From: Streptomyces melanogenes
GTDB lineage: Bacteria; Actinomycetota; Actinomycetes; Streptomycetales; Streptomycetaceae
Assembly (NCBI RefSeq): GCF_014649795.1
Contig: NZ_BMTS01000005.1
Location: forward strand, 62,001-126,000
DNA: 64,000 bases
Direction of reading: 5' to 3'
Shown: piece by piece, positions 9,833-18,220 of the stretch
How the letters are laid out: the number at the start of each line of letters is the position of its first letter
How positions within the stretch are numbered: position 1 is the stretch's first letter
Made by a program: the position numbers and the translations under genes
Notes under the pieces: model-generated
Seen by the model: the letters and a program-made list of their open reading frames with translations, nothing else
Database searches by the model: none
Told to the model about the DNA's origin: nothing

Positions 9833-10447
9833 GTGAGCGCAGACAGGCGGCCGTCGGCCGAGGGAAGAACCGCCTGGAAGAAGGCGGCGCTGGTGGCGAT
9901 GCCGGCGGTCCTCGCGGTAGGGGTCATGGCCAATGTGATGGCCGAGGGCGCGCTGGCCGCCTCCTTCGCCGTCTCGGGCACCAGCTTCCAGGTCTCCTCG
10001 GGGAAGCTGACGAGCCAGGGCCTCGCCTCCTACGTACAGACCGACAAGTCCGTGGACGGCAAGGGCCATCCGGTCGCCCTGCTCGGCATCGGGGACGCCC
10101 GGCTCAGCGACATCTGCCAGTCCGCCGAGGTCAAGACGCCGGTCGGCACGGTGGTGTTCAAGCTGACGGCGGGCGGCGACGCGGGCGAGGTCACCGCGAG
10201 CAACCTGGTCATCGACGGCGAGGACCTGGTCGGGGACGCCCGGTTCGGCACCGCCGAGATCGGCCGGGACGCCTCCACGCTCGACCAGGTGCCCGGGGTC
10301 CACGGCGAGAAGGGCAAGTTCGGCCTCCAGGCCGGGGACATCGAGGTCGCCGGGGTGCGCTCGCACGCCTGGTCGGCGACCGGCGGGAACTTCCGGCTGA
10401 AGGGCATGCGGGTCGATGTGAGCATCGGCGGCAAGAAGTGCTTCTGA
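9833..10447 (+). CDS. DUF6230 family membrane-anchored protein
   Basis: 204 residues from the GTG preceded by GGGAGGAACAA. A short polar N-terminus (SADRRPSAEGRTAWKK) precedes one hydrophobic segment (about 19-45, ALVAMPAVLAVGVMANVMAEGALAASF), then a beta-rich extracytoplasmic domain beginning AVSGTSFQVSSGKLTSQG. Two cysteines (DICQS and the C-terminal KKCF) may pair. It matches the actinobacterial DUF6230 family, nearly always followed by a DUF6114 protein as here. Function unknown; probably an envelope protein with a partner role to the next gene, which it overlaps by 10 bases. Confidence 0.85.
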   Translation: MSADRRPSAEGRTAWKKAALVAMPAVLAVGVMANVMAEGALAASFAVSGTSFQVSSGKLTSQGLASYVQTDKSVDGKGHPVALLGIGDARLSDICQSAEVKTPVGTVVFKLTAGGDAGEVTASNLVIDGEDLVGDARFGTAEIGRDASTLDQVPGVHGEKGKFGLQAGDIEVAGVRSHAWSATGGNFRLKGMRVDVSIGGKKCF

Positions 10448-11364
10448 GCGAGGGGTGGCTGGACAAGCGCCTCCCGCTGCCGGACGCCCGCCGGGCCGCC
10501 CGGCGCTGGCGCCGCACCCGCCCCTTCTGGGCCGGAGTGCTCCTGGTCCTCGGCGGCGCGGAACTGCTGCTCGTCCCGCTCTCCCCGCTGACGATCCTGG
10601 TCAGCCTGGGGCTCGGCGGGATCGCGGCCATCGGGATCGGGCTGGCGCTGATCGTCGCCGGGCTCTTCCTGTGGTTCCTGCCGCACACCCGCCACTACGT
10701 CTCGATCAACGCGCTGCTCCTGTCGGTGCTCTCGTTCGTCGCGACCAATCTGGGCGGCTTCCTGGTCGGCATGGGCCTGGGCATCGCGGGCAGCGCCATG
10801 GGATTCGCCTGGACCCCGGCGCGCGAGCCGGAACCGGGGCTCTCCGAGCCTCGGGAGGGTCGCGGCACCCGCACGCTCGCGGCCGCGCTGCCGGTCGCGC
10901 TGCTGCTGGGGCTCGGCGGCCGAGCGGGCGTGGAGCGGGCCCCCGCGCCGGGCGCCGTCGAGGTGCCGCGCGTCCCGCCGACCGTCACCACCACCCTCTT
11001 CGCGCCCAACGGCTTCCTGCTCGCCGGGGTGCGCACGGTACCCAGCGCGGGCGGCCCGGTGAAGGTGATGGTCCTCAAGATGGCCTCCGCCTCGCTCACC
11101 GACTACCGGCTGCGCACCCGCGACGGCCACGACGAACTCGCCCTTGGCGCCGACACGTTGGACCTCAGCGGCCATGTGACGCTCTACCTCACCAAGTTCA
11201 GCGGCTGTCTGGAGGGCGTCCTCTGTCTGACCTTCACCCCGGACCGGCTGCCGGTGCCGCCGATCGTCCCGCCCTTCGTCTTCATGACCCGGGTCAGCGC
11301 CGAGCAGGCACTGGTCACCTCGGACTCGATCGTGGCGGGCGGACTGAAGCTGGAGGCCTCGTGA
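10438..11364 (+). CDS. DUF6114 family membrane protein
   Basis: 308 residues. Three to four transmembrane helices lie in about residues 20-125 (FWAGVLLVLGGAELLLVPL; ILVSLGLGGIAAIGIGLALIVAGLFLWFLP; ISINALLLSVLSFVATNLGGFLVGMGLGI), one more near 145-160, then an extracytoplasmic beta-rich domain with a CLEGVLC cysteine pair. The GTG at 10438 overlaps the upstream stop by 10 bases, so translation is likely coupled; a start a few codons later cannot be excluded. The DUF6230-DUF6114 pair is conserved in Streptomyces without known function. It ends in GTGA overlap with the next gene. Confidence 0.8.
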   Translation: MLLSEGWLDKRLPLPDARRAARRWRRTRPFWAGVLLVLGGAELLLVPLSPLTILVSLGLGGIAAIGIGLALIVAGLFLWFLPHTRHYVSINALLLSVLSFVATNLGGFLVGMGLGIAGSAMGFAWTPAREPEPGLSEPREGRGTRTLAAALPVALLLGLGGRAGVERAPAPGAVEVPRVPPTVTTTLFAPNGFLLAGVRTVPSAGGPVKVMVLKMASASLTDYRLRTRDGHDELALGADTLDLSGHVTLYLTKFSGCLEGVLCLTFTPDRLPVPPIVPPFVFMTRVSAEQALVTSDSIVAGGLKLEAS

Positions 11365-12248
11365 TCCAGATCCAGGCCGCGCTGTTCTGGGCGTACGCGA
11401 CGGGCGCGACCTTCGCCGTCTCGGCCGGGCGCCAGCTCCAGTGGTGGGAGCGTTCGGTGTACGGAGAGGGGGTCCGCACCCGCAGCCGTGCCGCCAACCC
11501 CTATCTGGCGCTCACCCTGCTGTACGCGGCGGTGCTGCTCGTCCCGACCGGTCTGTTCATGCTGTGGCGCAACCCGTCCTGGGCGACCATGCAGGTGGCC
11601 CGGGACCACGACGGCGTCTGGGCGGGGTTCGTGCTCTGCTACGCGGGCGGCATCGTCGTCGCCGCGCTGCTCGGCTTCCTGGCCGCCCAGCTCCTGGTGC
11701 TGGTCGGGGCGGGGTACTGGGCCTACCTCCAGAGCGTCGGCGGCCACTTCCTGCTGTTCGGGACGCTCATCCACGGCTGGGACGGCAACGGCTATCGCAG
11801 AACGCTGACCACCAGCGCCCGGGGCTACCGGGAGTGGCCGCGGGACAGCGTGGTCAACAACGTGCTGCACTTCCTGACCTCGGGCACGTTCCTCGCCCTG
11901 CTCGTCCTCGGCTCGGCGGTGCTCGGCACCCTGTTCCTGACCGAGATCGGCTGGCTGGTGGAGGGGTGGCAGCTGCCGGGCGCCGACGAGGAGCGCAAGG
12001 TGCCCCGGCCGGTCGCGGTCGCCATCGCGGCGGCCGGGGTCTACGGCCTGCCGTTCACCGGGGCCCTGGGCGCGAGCCTGCTCGTACGTCTGGCGGGGTG
12101 GCCGCTGGGGCTCGCGGCCTTCGCGGTCCTGGCGGGAGTGGCGCTGCTCGCCCGGCGCTCGCCGGTGCGGTGGCTCTACGGGCTTGTGGGCGTTCCGGGC
12201 CGGCACTGGAAGGCCGGCCTGGAGGTCACAGCAGGCCGGTCTGCGTGA
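11361..12248 (+). CDS. Polytopic membrane protein of unknown function
   Basis: 295 residues starting at the GTG whose last two bases overlap the DUF6114 TGA stop. About six hydrophobic segments can be seen, including YLALTLLYAAVLLVPTGLFM, WAGFVLCYAGGIVVAALLGF, LLVLVGAGYWAYL, FLALLVLGSAVLGTLFLT, AIAAAGVYGLPFTGALGASLL and LGLAAFAVLAGVALLA. A hydrophilic stretch with HGWDGNGYRRTLTTSARGYREWP lies in the middle. I do not recognise the family. Translational coupling makes it the third member of the TetR-linked envelope operon. Its last 23 bases overlap a small convergent gene. Confidence 0.8.
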   Translation: MIQIQAALFWAYATGATFAVSAGRQLQWWERSVYGEGVRTRSRAANPYLALTLLYAAVLLVPTGLFMLWRNPSWATMQVARDHDGVWAGFVLCYAGGIVVAALLGFLAAQLLVLVGAGYWAYLQSVGGHFLLFGTLIHGWDGNGYRRTLTTSARGYREWPRDSVVNNVLHFLTSGTFLALLVLGSAVLGTLFLTEIGWLVEGWQLPGADEERKVPRPVAVAIAAAGVYGLPFTGALGASLLVRLAGWPLGLAAFAVLAGVALLARRSPVRWLYGLVGVPGRHWKAGLEVTAGRSA

Positions 12249-12387
12249 CGAGCATCGCCAGCACCACCACGAGGGTCCAGCCCAGGAAGTGCTCCAGGAT
12301 CTTGGGGCCGTCGTCGGGGCCGCCGGTGCGGGCGCGCAGTTCTGCCAGGGCGCGCGGGTCGTCGGCGGTGGTGGCGTGCAGGGTCAT
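12226..12387 (-). CDS. Small single-pass membrane protein (53 aa)
   Basis: A short gene read directly from the minus strand: ATG at 12387, TGA at 12226-12228. The protein starts MTLHATTADDPRALAELRA, has a polar segment RTGGPDDGPKILEHFLG, then one transmembrane helix (WTLVVVLAMLVTQTGLL) to the end. The amphipathic-then-hydrophobic architecture and high third-position GC support it as real. A GAGTGAGTTCCC stretch precedes the start. It is convergent with, and overlaps by 23 bases, the end of the TetR-linked membrane operon. Function unknown; similar tiny proteins in Streptomyces are unannotated or called hypothetical. Confidence 0.6.
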   Translation of the reverse strand: MTLHATTADDPRALAELRARTGGPDDGPKILEHFLGWTLVVVLAMLVTQTGLL

Positions 12388-12503
12388 GGGAACTCACTCG
12401 GTCGTCTGGCGGTGGACGGTCCCCCCGGGTGCCATTTCAGAGTGCCAGTGGATGCGGCCCCGGAGGGAGAGACGTTGGTCACTGCCGTCGGGGCCGCCGG
12501 GTG

Positions 12504-13886
12504 TCACGCCCGTACGCCCACCGAGGCCAGTGCACGCCTCTGAGCTGCGGAGACGCGCGCGGGCCAGTACAGATAGCAGACCCCGCCGGTGCCCGAGACG
12601 ACCTTGCCGCTCGCGTTGTACCGCTTGGTGCGCAGCCAGATGTTCTCCCACTCGCGCCGCAGATAGACCCGGCGCACCTCGGGGTCGCCCGGCGAGGCCG
12701 GGTCGTTGGCGATCACGTCGCCGTCGGCCGTGAAGCCGATCACCGTCATGAGGTGGCCCGAGGTGCCGTACCCGGCGCCGGTCAGCTCGGTCTTGAGGAA
12801 CGACTGGGACGTTATCGCCGGGATGCCCGCCCGGATCAGCCTCTCCAGGTCGTTCAGGGACTGCAGCCGGGTCACCACCGCGCTCATGTTCCGGTACGTG
12901 GTGGCGTACGCGGCGTTGAAGGGCCAGTTGCCGCAGCCGCCGTACTGGTAGTCATAGGTGTACCGGGCCGCGTGGCAGACCTGCGGGTCGGCGAAGGACG
13001 GGTCCACCCAGGCCAGGTCGGCGGCGCTGGGCCTGCGGCCCCAGTACTCGACGATCATCTGCGAGGAGGTCGGGCTGCACCAGGCCTCGCCGCCGTTGTC
13101 GTACTGCGGGTACTGCCCCTTGTGGATCTCCTGCGAGTAGCGGGGTACGAGCAGCTCGCCCGCGTACGCCGGGGTCGAGGCGGGGACCGTGAAGCGGTCC
13201 GGGACGTCGGAGGCCATCGCGCCGAGCCGCCACACCGTGGGGGTGAGACCGCTGTCCGGGGTGCGGTAGAGGGTCAGCCGCAGCCGGTAGGAGGCCAGGC
13301 GCAGCCCGCTCGCCGCGTCGTCGACGGCGAAGGTGTCGGTGTAGATGGTGCTCTTCCCGTCCTTCTGCCCGTCGACCGAGGTGCGCCGGATGTCGGCGTC
13401 GCCGTCGCCCGCCGTCCAGCGGCCCAGTACGTACGCCGGGGTCGCCGTGCCGTCCGAGTAGGTGCCGAGCAGTTCGACCTGGAGCCAGGTCCCGGCGGGG
13501 GCGTGCGCGTTCCAGTGGGCGATGACCTCGGTGGCCGGGACGGCCGCGCGGTGCACCGGCGAGGTCCAGGTGGCGTACTCCCAGGGGGCCGTCTTCTGGG
13601 TGTGCGGGTCCGTGTAGTCGATGCGGCCCGCCGGGCGGGCGATCACCAGGCCGGGGCGGCGGCCCGGCACGGCCCGCACGCCGGCGGCGTCGCCCGAGCG
13701 CCAGTCGGCGTGCGTGGTCCAGGAGCGGTTGTCCACCAGCGAGGGGATGCCTTTCGAGGGCCTGTCCGCGGCGGCCCGCGCGGTCGGCGGGGCGGGGGCG
13801 GCCGCGGCGGAGGCCGGAACGGCCGTGCCCGCCGCGGCGGCGAGCGCGGCGACTAGGACGGTTCTGCGCGGAGTGGTGCCGGTCAT
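12504..13886 (-). CDS. Secreted C39-like cysteine peptidase
   Basis: 460 residues. The N-terminus TPRRTVLVAALAAAAGTAVPASA looks like a signal peptide, possibly Tat because of the paired Arg. A beta-sandwich-like part (about 60-240) is followed by a C39-like papain-fold domain: the nucleophile Cys in GGEAWCSPTSSQMIVEYWG (about residue 270), the His in SGHLMTVIGF and the third residue in VIANDPA. Typical of secreted actinobacterial C39-family proteins, whose substrates are unknown. I start at the ATG giving MTGTTPRR, since the 18 residues before it spoil the signal peptide. It is divergent from the kinase gene at 14064. Confidence 0.85.
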   Translation of the reverse strand: MTGTTPRRTVLVAALAAAAGTAVPASAAAAPAPPTARAAADRPSKGIPSLVDNRSWTTHADWRSGDAAGVRAVPGRRPGLVIARPAGRIDYTDPHTQKTAPWEYATWTSPVHRAAVPATEVIAHWNAHAPAGTWLQVELLGTYSDGTATPAYVLGRWTAGDGDADIRRTSVDGQKDGKSTIYTDTFAVDDAASGLRLASYRLRLTLYRTPDSGLTPTVWRLGAMASDVPDRFTVPASTPAYAGELLVPRYSQEIHKGQYPQYDNGGEAWCSPTSSQMIVEYWGRRPSAADLAWVDPSFADPQVCHAARYTYDYQYGGCGNWPFNAAYATTYRNMSAVVTRLQSLNDLERLIRAGIPAITSQSFLKTELTGAGYGTSGHLMTVIGFTADGDVIANDPASPGDPEVRRVYLRREWENIWLRTKRYNASGKVVSGTGGVCYLYWPARVSAAQRRALASVGVRA

Positions 13887-14063
13887 GATCGGGACCCCCA
13901 GTCGGACGAGGATGGGGCGGTGGGCGCGACAGTGCGCCAACTATCCCGGGTCCCGGGCGACTTCTGCCAGTGATGCGCGCCGTGCCGCGCCACCAATATG
14001 GGTCTGGACCACTGGCACGACCTGCGCCGCCGTCGCCGAGGGATGTCGATCTAGGGTGGGGGC

Positions 14064-14693
14064 ATGGCAGAAATCGACCGAATCGCGGCCGCCGTGCGCG
14101 CCCTGCCGCCCTCCTGCGGCCCGGTCCGGCTGGTCGCGGTGGACGGGCACGCGGGCTCCGGCAAGTCCACCTTCGCCGGGCGCCTGGCCGCCGCGCTCGG
14201 CGGGGCGCCGGTCGTCCGCCTCGACGACCTGGCCACGCACGAGGAGTTCTTCGCCTGGACGCCCCGGCTGCGCGCGCAGGTGATCGAGCCGCTGGCGCGC
14301 GGCGAGGCCGGGCGCGTCACGCCGTACGACTGGAACCTGCGCCGGTGCGGTGCGCCCACCCGGCTGGAGCCCGCGCCCGTGGTGCTGATCGAGGGCGTCG
14401 GGGCGGGGCGGCGCGAGGTGCGGCCGTGGCTGGCGCTGCTGCTGTGGATGGACATGGGCGCCGAGGGGTCCTGGGCGCGCGGGCGCCGACGGGACGGAGC
14501 GGCGCTTTCCGGCTTCTGGGACGAGTGGACGGAGGCGGAGATGCGCCATTTCGCCGCGGATCCATCCCTTCCGTATGCGGATGCGCTGGTACGGCAGTGT
14601 CAGGAGGGATACGAGTGGCTCCCGAGGCGCGATTCCGCACCTCTCGCACACCATTCGGTCACGGACAGTGAGCGACTGCCCCCATCGGGCTGA
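14064..14693 (+). CDS. Uridine kinase-like P-loop NTPase
   Basis: 209 residues. Walker A GHAGSGKST at about residues 28-36, RLDDLATHEEF after it, VVLIEGVGAGR as the Walker-B-like strand, and an arginine-rich lid ARGRRRDG. This is the pattern of uridine kinase/phosphoribulokinase-like proteins that phosphorylate a nucleoside or small alcohol with ATP; the exact substrate cannot be fixed. RBS GGTGGGGG just before the ATG. Monocistronic, with a 365-base gap to the next gene. The extreme C-terminus (HHSVTDSERLPPSG) is not family-like. Confidence 0.8.
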   Translation: MAEIDRIAAAVRALPPSCGPVRLVAVDGHAGSGKSTFAGRLAAALGGAPVVRLDDLATHEEFFAWTPRLRAQVIEPLARGEAGRVTPYDWNLRRCGAPTRLEPAPVVLIEGVGAGRREVRPWLALLLWMDMGAEGSWARGRRRDGAALSGFWDEWTEAEMRHFAADPSLPYADALVRQCQEGYEWLPRRDSAPLAHHSVTDSERLPPSG

Positions 14694-14732
14694 ACCGTCG
14701 GAAAACCACCCCTCGCAGTCGTCCAACTCCGC

Positions 14733-14762
14733 TTGACCCAAGGGCCGTACAGGTCTTACGTT
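14733..14762 (+). promoter_or_regulatory. Candidate promoter ahead of a hairpin-rich leader
   Basis: TTGACC (14733-14738), 18-base spacer, TACGTT (14757-14762) in the 365-base gap at 14694-15058. Transcription would start near 14769, just before two hairpins (GCGGCT/AGCCGC at 14771-14788 and the stronger one at 14797-14834). Consensus match only. Confidence 0.4.
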
Positions 14763-14796
14763 CTGAATGTGCGGCTTTCCGGAGCCGCCGCAGACG

Positions 14797-14834
14797 CGAA
14801 GCCCCCGGTTGTTCCCCCGTGATCGGGGGCTTCG
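14797..14834 (+). terminator. Hairpin in the leader of the EccA-like gene (terminator or attenuator)
   Basis: Perfect 11-bp arms CGAAGCCCCCG (14797-14807) and CGGGGGCTTCG (14824-14834), then TTCTGCCTTTTC. It lies 225 bases ahead of the EccA-like start and about 100 bases after the kinase stop. It may end the kinase transcript, end a small RNA of roughly 70 nucleotides made from the promoter at 14733, or attenuate the downstream gene. Confidence 0.6.
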
Positions 14835-15058
14835 TTCTGCCTTTTCAAGCCCTTTCGGGCCCTTGCGGCACGCCGTTGCAGCGACTTTCGCTCACCCTCG
14901 GTCACCGGCCAAGTCGTGCTGCCACTGCCCTCGCGACACCCTTCGGTCCGGGGCCCCCTCGCGGGTACGATGCAACTGGTGCGGTCAATTCCCGTCAATT
15001 CCTTTCTGCACTCTGTGAATTGGCGGTTCAGCACGGGGGCACGGTGGTGGGGGACGTG

Positions 15059-16945
15059 ATGGACTTCGGCACGCAGGGCGCGCACGCCCCGGCCGATCTC
15101 GCCTGGCTGCGGGGCATCGACGCGTACACCATGGGCGCGTATCCGCAAGCCGAGGAGGAGTTCCGGGCCGCGGTACGGATGGATCCGGGCATGGTGGACG
15201 GCTGGCTGGGACTGCACGCACTGCGGGTGGACACCACCACCGCGCTGCTGCGGATGTACCGCCACCGCGAGCGCTTCGGCGAACAGCGCGCCCGGCACCG
15301 ACGCACCCTCAACTCCTGGTACTGGCTGGGCTGGTGGGTCCAGCCGGTCCTGGAGAGCCCGCGCGACCTGCTGCTCGCGCACGCCTCGCACTGGCTCGAC
15401 GGCCGCCATGTGCCGGAGCTGGACCGGGCGCTGGCCGGTCTGCCACCGGTCGACACCGACCCCCAGGTCCGCTTTCTGCACGCCTGCCGGGCGTATCTGG
15501 TCAAGGACTGGGACCAACTGGTGCGGCACACCGAGCCGTTGCTGAACGATCCGCTGCTCGGGATCGAGGCCGGACTGTTCGGCGGGATGGCGCGGGTGCG
15601 CCTGGAGATGTTCGGGCAGGCCGAGCCGCTGCTCTCGGCGGCCCTGATGCGCTGCCGCAGCGAGCAGCCGCAGCGCAAGGAGCTGCGCTACTGGCTGGCC
15701 CGCGCCCACGAGGGCACCGGCCGCTCGGCCGCCGCGCTGCCGCTGTACCGGGCGGTGCACCGGGTCGACCCGGCGTTCATGGACACCTCGGCGCGACTGG
15801 CCGCGATCACCGAGTCGGACGGCCTGGACGGGTCGTACGGCTCGGACGACCCGGCCGATCTGGCGGCCGTCTCGCTGGCCGGGTTCGGCCAGGACACCGC
15901 GGCGGACGGCGCCGAGCCGGAGGCCGCGCCGCTGGAGCCGCCGGAGGGGCGCGAGGTGCGGGTGCCACTCGCCGGCCCGGCGGTGGTGGTGCCGCCGCCC
16001 GACGGCATACGGGAGAAGGCGGGCGTCCCGGCCCAGCCGGCCCCGCCCCCGGTGCCGACCGGCCCGACGGACTCCGCGCTGCTCGCCCAGGCGCTGGCGG
16101 AGCTGGAGCGGATGGTGGGCCTGGAGCCGGTGAAGCGCCAGGTGAAGGCGCTGTCCGCGCAGCTCAACATGGCCCGGCTACGGGTCGGCCAGGGGCTGCC
16201 CGTCCAGCCGCCGAAACGTCACTTTGTCTTCTCCGGCCCCAGTGGCACCGGCAAGACCACGGTCGCGCGGATCCTGGGGCGGGTCTTCTACGCGCTCGGT
16301 CTGCTGGGCGGCGACCACCTCGTGGAGGCCCAACGGGCCGACCTGGTGGGCGAGTTCCTCGGCCAGACGGCGGTCAAGGCGAACGAGCTGATCGACTCGG
16401 CGCTCGGCGGGGTGCTGTTCGTGGACGAGGCGTACAGCCTCTCCAACTCGGGCTACAGCAAGGGCGACGCGTACGGGGACGAGGCGCTCCAGGTGCTCCT
16501 CAAGCGCGCCGAGGACAACCGCGACCACCTGGTGGTCATCCTCGCGGGCTACCCCGAGGGCATGGACCGCCTCCTGGCCACCAACCCCGGCCTGTCCTCC
16601 CGTTTCACCACCCGGGTGGACTTCCCCTCCTACCGGCCCTTGGAGCTCACCGCGATCGGGGAGGTCCTGGCGGCGGAGAACGGGGACGGGTGGGACGAGG
16701 AGGCGCTGGACGAGCTCCGCTCGATCAGCGGGCACGTGGTGGATCAGGGGTGGATCGACGAGCTGGGCAATGGGCGGTTCTTGCGGACGCTGTACGAGAA
16801 GAGCTGCGCGTACCGGGATCTGCGCCTGTCGACGTACCCCGGTACGCCGGGACGCGAGGACCTCGCGACGTTGCGGCTGCCGGATCTGATGCAGGCGTAC
16901 GGGGAGGTGCTGTCGGGGAGGGGCGGCCCCGGGGACCCGCTGTAG
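15059..16945 (+). CDS. EccA/CbxX-CfqX type AAA ATPase with TPR-like N-terminus
   Basis: 628 residues. The N-terminal ~330 residues are helical and TPR-like (YPQAEEEFRAAVRMDPGMVDGWLGL). A proline-rich linker (PAQPAPPPVPTGPT) precedes one AAA domain with Walker A FSGPSGTGKTT (about 390-400), Walker B VLFVDEAYSL (about 450), sensor ILAGYPEGMD and the arginine-finger segment NPGLSSRFTT. This layout and length match EccA of type VII secretion and the SpoVK/CbxX family. No ESX genes lie nearby, so it is an orphan here. The ATG at 15059 follows GGTGGGGGACGTG; a GTG one codon earlier is possible. A role as a chaperone-like disassembly ATPase is inferred from the family. Confidence 0.85.
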   Translation: MDFGTQGAHAPADLAWLRGIDAYTMGAYPQAEEEFRAAVRMDPGMVDGWLGLHALRVDTTTALLRMYRHRERFGEQRARHRRTLNSWYWLGWWVQPVLESPRDLLLAHASHWLDGRHVPELDRALAGLPPVDTDPQVRFLHACRAYLVKDWDQLVRHTEPLLNDPLLGIEAGLFGGMARVRLEMFGQAEPLLSAALMRCRSEQPQRKELRYWLARAHEGTGRSAAALPLYRAVHRVDPAFMDTSARLAAITESDGLDGSYGSDDPADLAAVSLAGFGQDTAADGAEPEAAPLEPPEGREVRVPLAGPAVVVPPPDGIREKAGVPAQPAPPPVPTGPTDSALLAQALAELERMVGLEPVKRQVKALSAQLNMARLRVGQGLPVQPPKRHFVFSGPSGTGKTTVARILGRVFYALGLLGGDHLVEAQRADLVGEFLGQTAVKANELIDSALGGVLFVDEAYSLSNSGYSKGDAYGDEALQVLLKRAEDNRDHLVVILAGYPEGMDRLLATNPGLSSRFTTRVDFPSYRPLELTAIGEVLAAENGDGWDEEALDELRSISGHVVDQGWIDELGNGRFLRTLYEKSCAYRDLRLSTYPGTPGREDLATLRLPDLMQAYGEVLSGRGGPGDPL

Positions 16946-16953
16946 CTTCCCCA

Positions 16954-17142
16954 CCCCACCCCTTCCCGAAAGCCCTCTGGCGGGCGGCCGGATGCTTCGT
17001 CTGCGGACCGTGCTGGGTTGCTCGCGCAGTTCCCCGCGCCCCTAACTACCTAGGGGCGCGGGGAACTGCGCGCTCAGCCCACCACCGGCCCGCACCCGAC
17101 GAACCAAGCCGCCCGGCCGAGGGCTTTCGGGAAGGGGCGGGG
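16954..17142. repeat. Long nested inverted repeat containing the dispersed intergenic element
   Basis: The gap between the convergent EccA-like and CNNM genes is one large palindrome. Outer arms 16954-16977 and 17119-17142 pair in 23 of 24 positions. Inner arms 17023-17044 and 17051-17072 are a perfect 22-bp inverted repeat around a 6-base loop. Each inner arm is a copy of the core GGGCGCGGGGAACTGCGCG found again near 43930 and 50485, and the left half also carries the associated tail (complement of GGTCCGCAGACGAA). It should act as a strong bidirectional terminator; such elements are common between Streptomyces genes. Confidence 0.85.
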
Positions 17143-17152
17143 TGGGGGCTTC

Positions 17153-18220
17153 TCAGCCCGCCAGGGCTTGCTCCGGGCGCGGCTGGGTCGGGAACGGGCG
17201 GTGGGACGGGTCGCGGACCTCGCCCACCAGCATTTCCAGGACGTCCTCCAGGGCCACGAGGCCCAGGACACGGCCGGACGCGTCCGCCACCTGGGCGAGA
17301 TGGGCCGCCGCACGCCGCATCACCGTCAGCGCGTCATCCAGCGGCAACTCCGCCCGCAACGTCACCAACGGCCGCCACACCTGCTGCGGCACCCCCCGCT
17401 CCCGCTCCTCCAGATCCAGCACGTCCTTGACGTGGAGGAAGCCCATGAAGGCACCCCCCTCCGCGCACACCGGGAAGCGGGAGTAGCCCGTACGGACCGT
17501 CAGCTCCTCCACCTGCCGGGGCGTCACCGAGCAGCCCACCGTCACCAGCGACGACCGGTCGAGCAGGACGTCCGTCACCGGGCGGCTGCCCAGCTCCAGC
17601 GCGTCCTCCAGGCGCTCCATCTCCTGCGGGTCCAACAGACCCGCCTGCCCGGAGTCCTCCACCAGGCGGTTGAGCTGCTCGCTGGTGAAGACCGCCTCGA
17701 CCTCGTCCTTGGGCTCCACCCGGAACACCCGCAGCACGAGCCGCGCGCACGCGCCCAGCGCCACCGTGACCGGACGGCACACCCGGGCGAAGGCGACGAG
17801 GCCCGGGCTGAACCACAGCGCGGTCTTCTCCGGCGCCGCCATCGCCAGGTTCTTCGGGACCATCTCGCCGATGACGAGGTGGAGGAAGACGACGAGGGCG
17901 AGCGCGATCGCGTAACCGAGGGGGTGGATCAGGCCCGCCGGGACCCGGGCCGCCGCGAAGACGGGCTCCAGGAGGTGGGCCACCGTGGGCTCCGCCACCG
18001 CGCCCAGCGTCAACGAGCAGACGGTGATGCCGAATTGCGCGGCCGCCATCATCTGCGGCAGGTTCTCCAGGCCGTGCAGCACCTGCCGGGCCCGCGCCGA
18101 CTGGGCCGCGAGCGGTTCGATCTGACTGCGGCGCACGGACACCAGGGCGAACTCGGCCCCGACGAAGAAGCCGTTCGCCAGCACCAGGAGCAGGGCGAAG
18201 AAGAGTTGCAGCACGCTCAT
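17153..18220 (-). CDS. CNNM/CBS-domain membrane protein, lacking the C-terminal CorC_HlyC domain
   Basis: 355 residues. A CNNM (DUF21) domain with three to four membrane helices (residues 1-190: LFFALLLVLANGFFVGAEFALVSVRRSQ, IGEMVPKNLAMAAPE) precedes a CBS pair (about 205-335: DVLLDRSSLVTV, YSRFPVCAEGGAFMGFLHVKDVL, GLVALEDVLEMLVGEVRDPS). Related proteins are magnesium/cobalt transporters or efflux regulators controlled by ATP at CBS. It stops just after the CBS pair, so the CorC_HlyC domain of its neighbour is missing. ATG overlaps the TGA of the upstream paralogue (ATGA), showing coupled translation. Confidence 0.88.
   Translation of the reverse strand: MSVLQLFFALLLVLANGFFVGAEFALVSVRRSQIEPLAAQSARARQVLHGLENLPQMMAAAQFGITVCSLTLGAVAEPTVAHLLEPVFAAARVPAGLIHPLGYAIALALVVFLHLVIGEMVPKNLAMAAPEKTALWFSPGLVAFARVCRPVTVALGACARLVLRVFRVEPKDEVEAVFTSEQLNRLVEDSGQAGLLDPQEMERLEDALELGSRPVTDVLLDRSSLVTVGCSVTPRQVEELTVRTGYSRFPVCAEGGAFMGFLHVKDVLDLEERERGVPQQVWRPLVTLRAELPLDDALTVMRRAAAHLAQVADASGRVLGLVALEDVLEMLVGEVRDPSHRPFPTQPRPEQALAG

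Noticed and set aside
14771..14834. 6C-type actinobacterial small RNA
   Set aside because: Two hairpins are present but the loops do not carry the six-cytosine runs that define the 6C motif.
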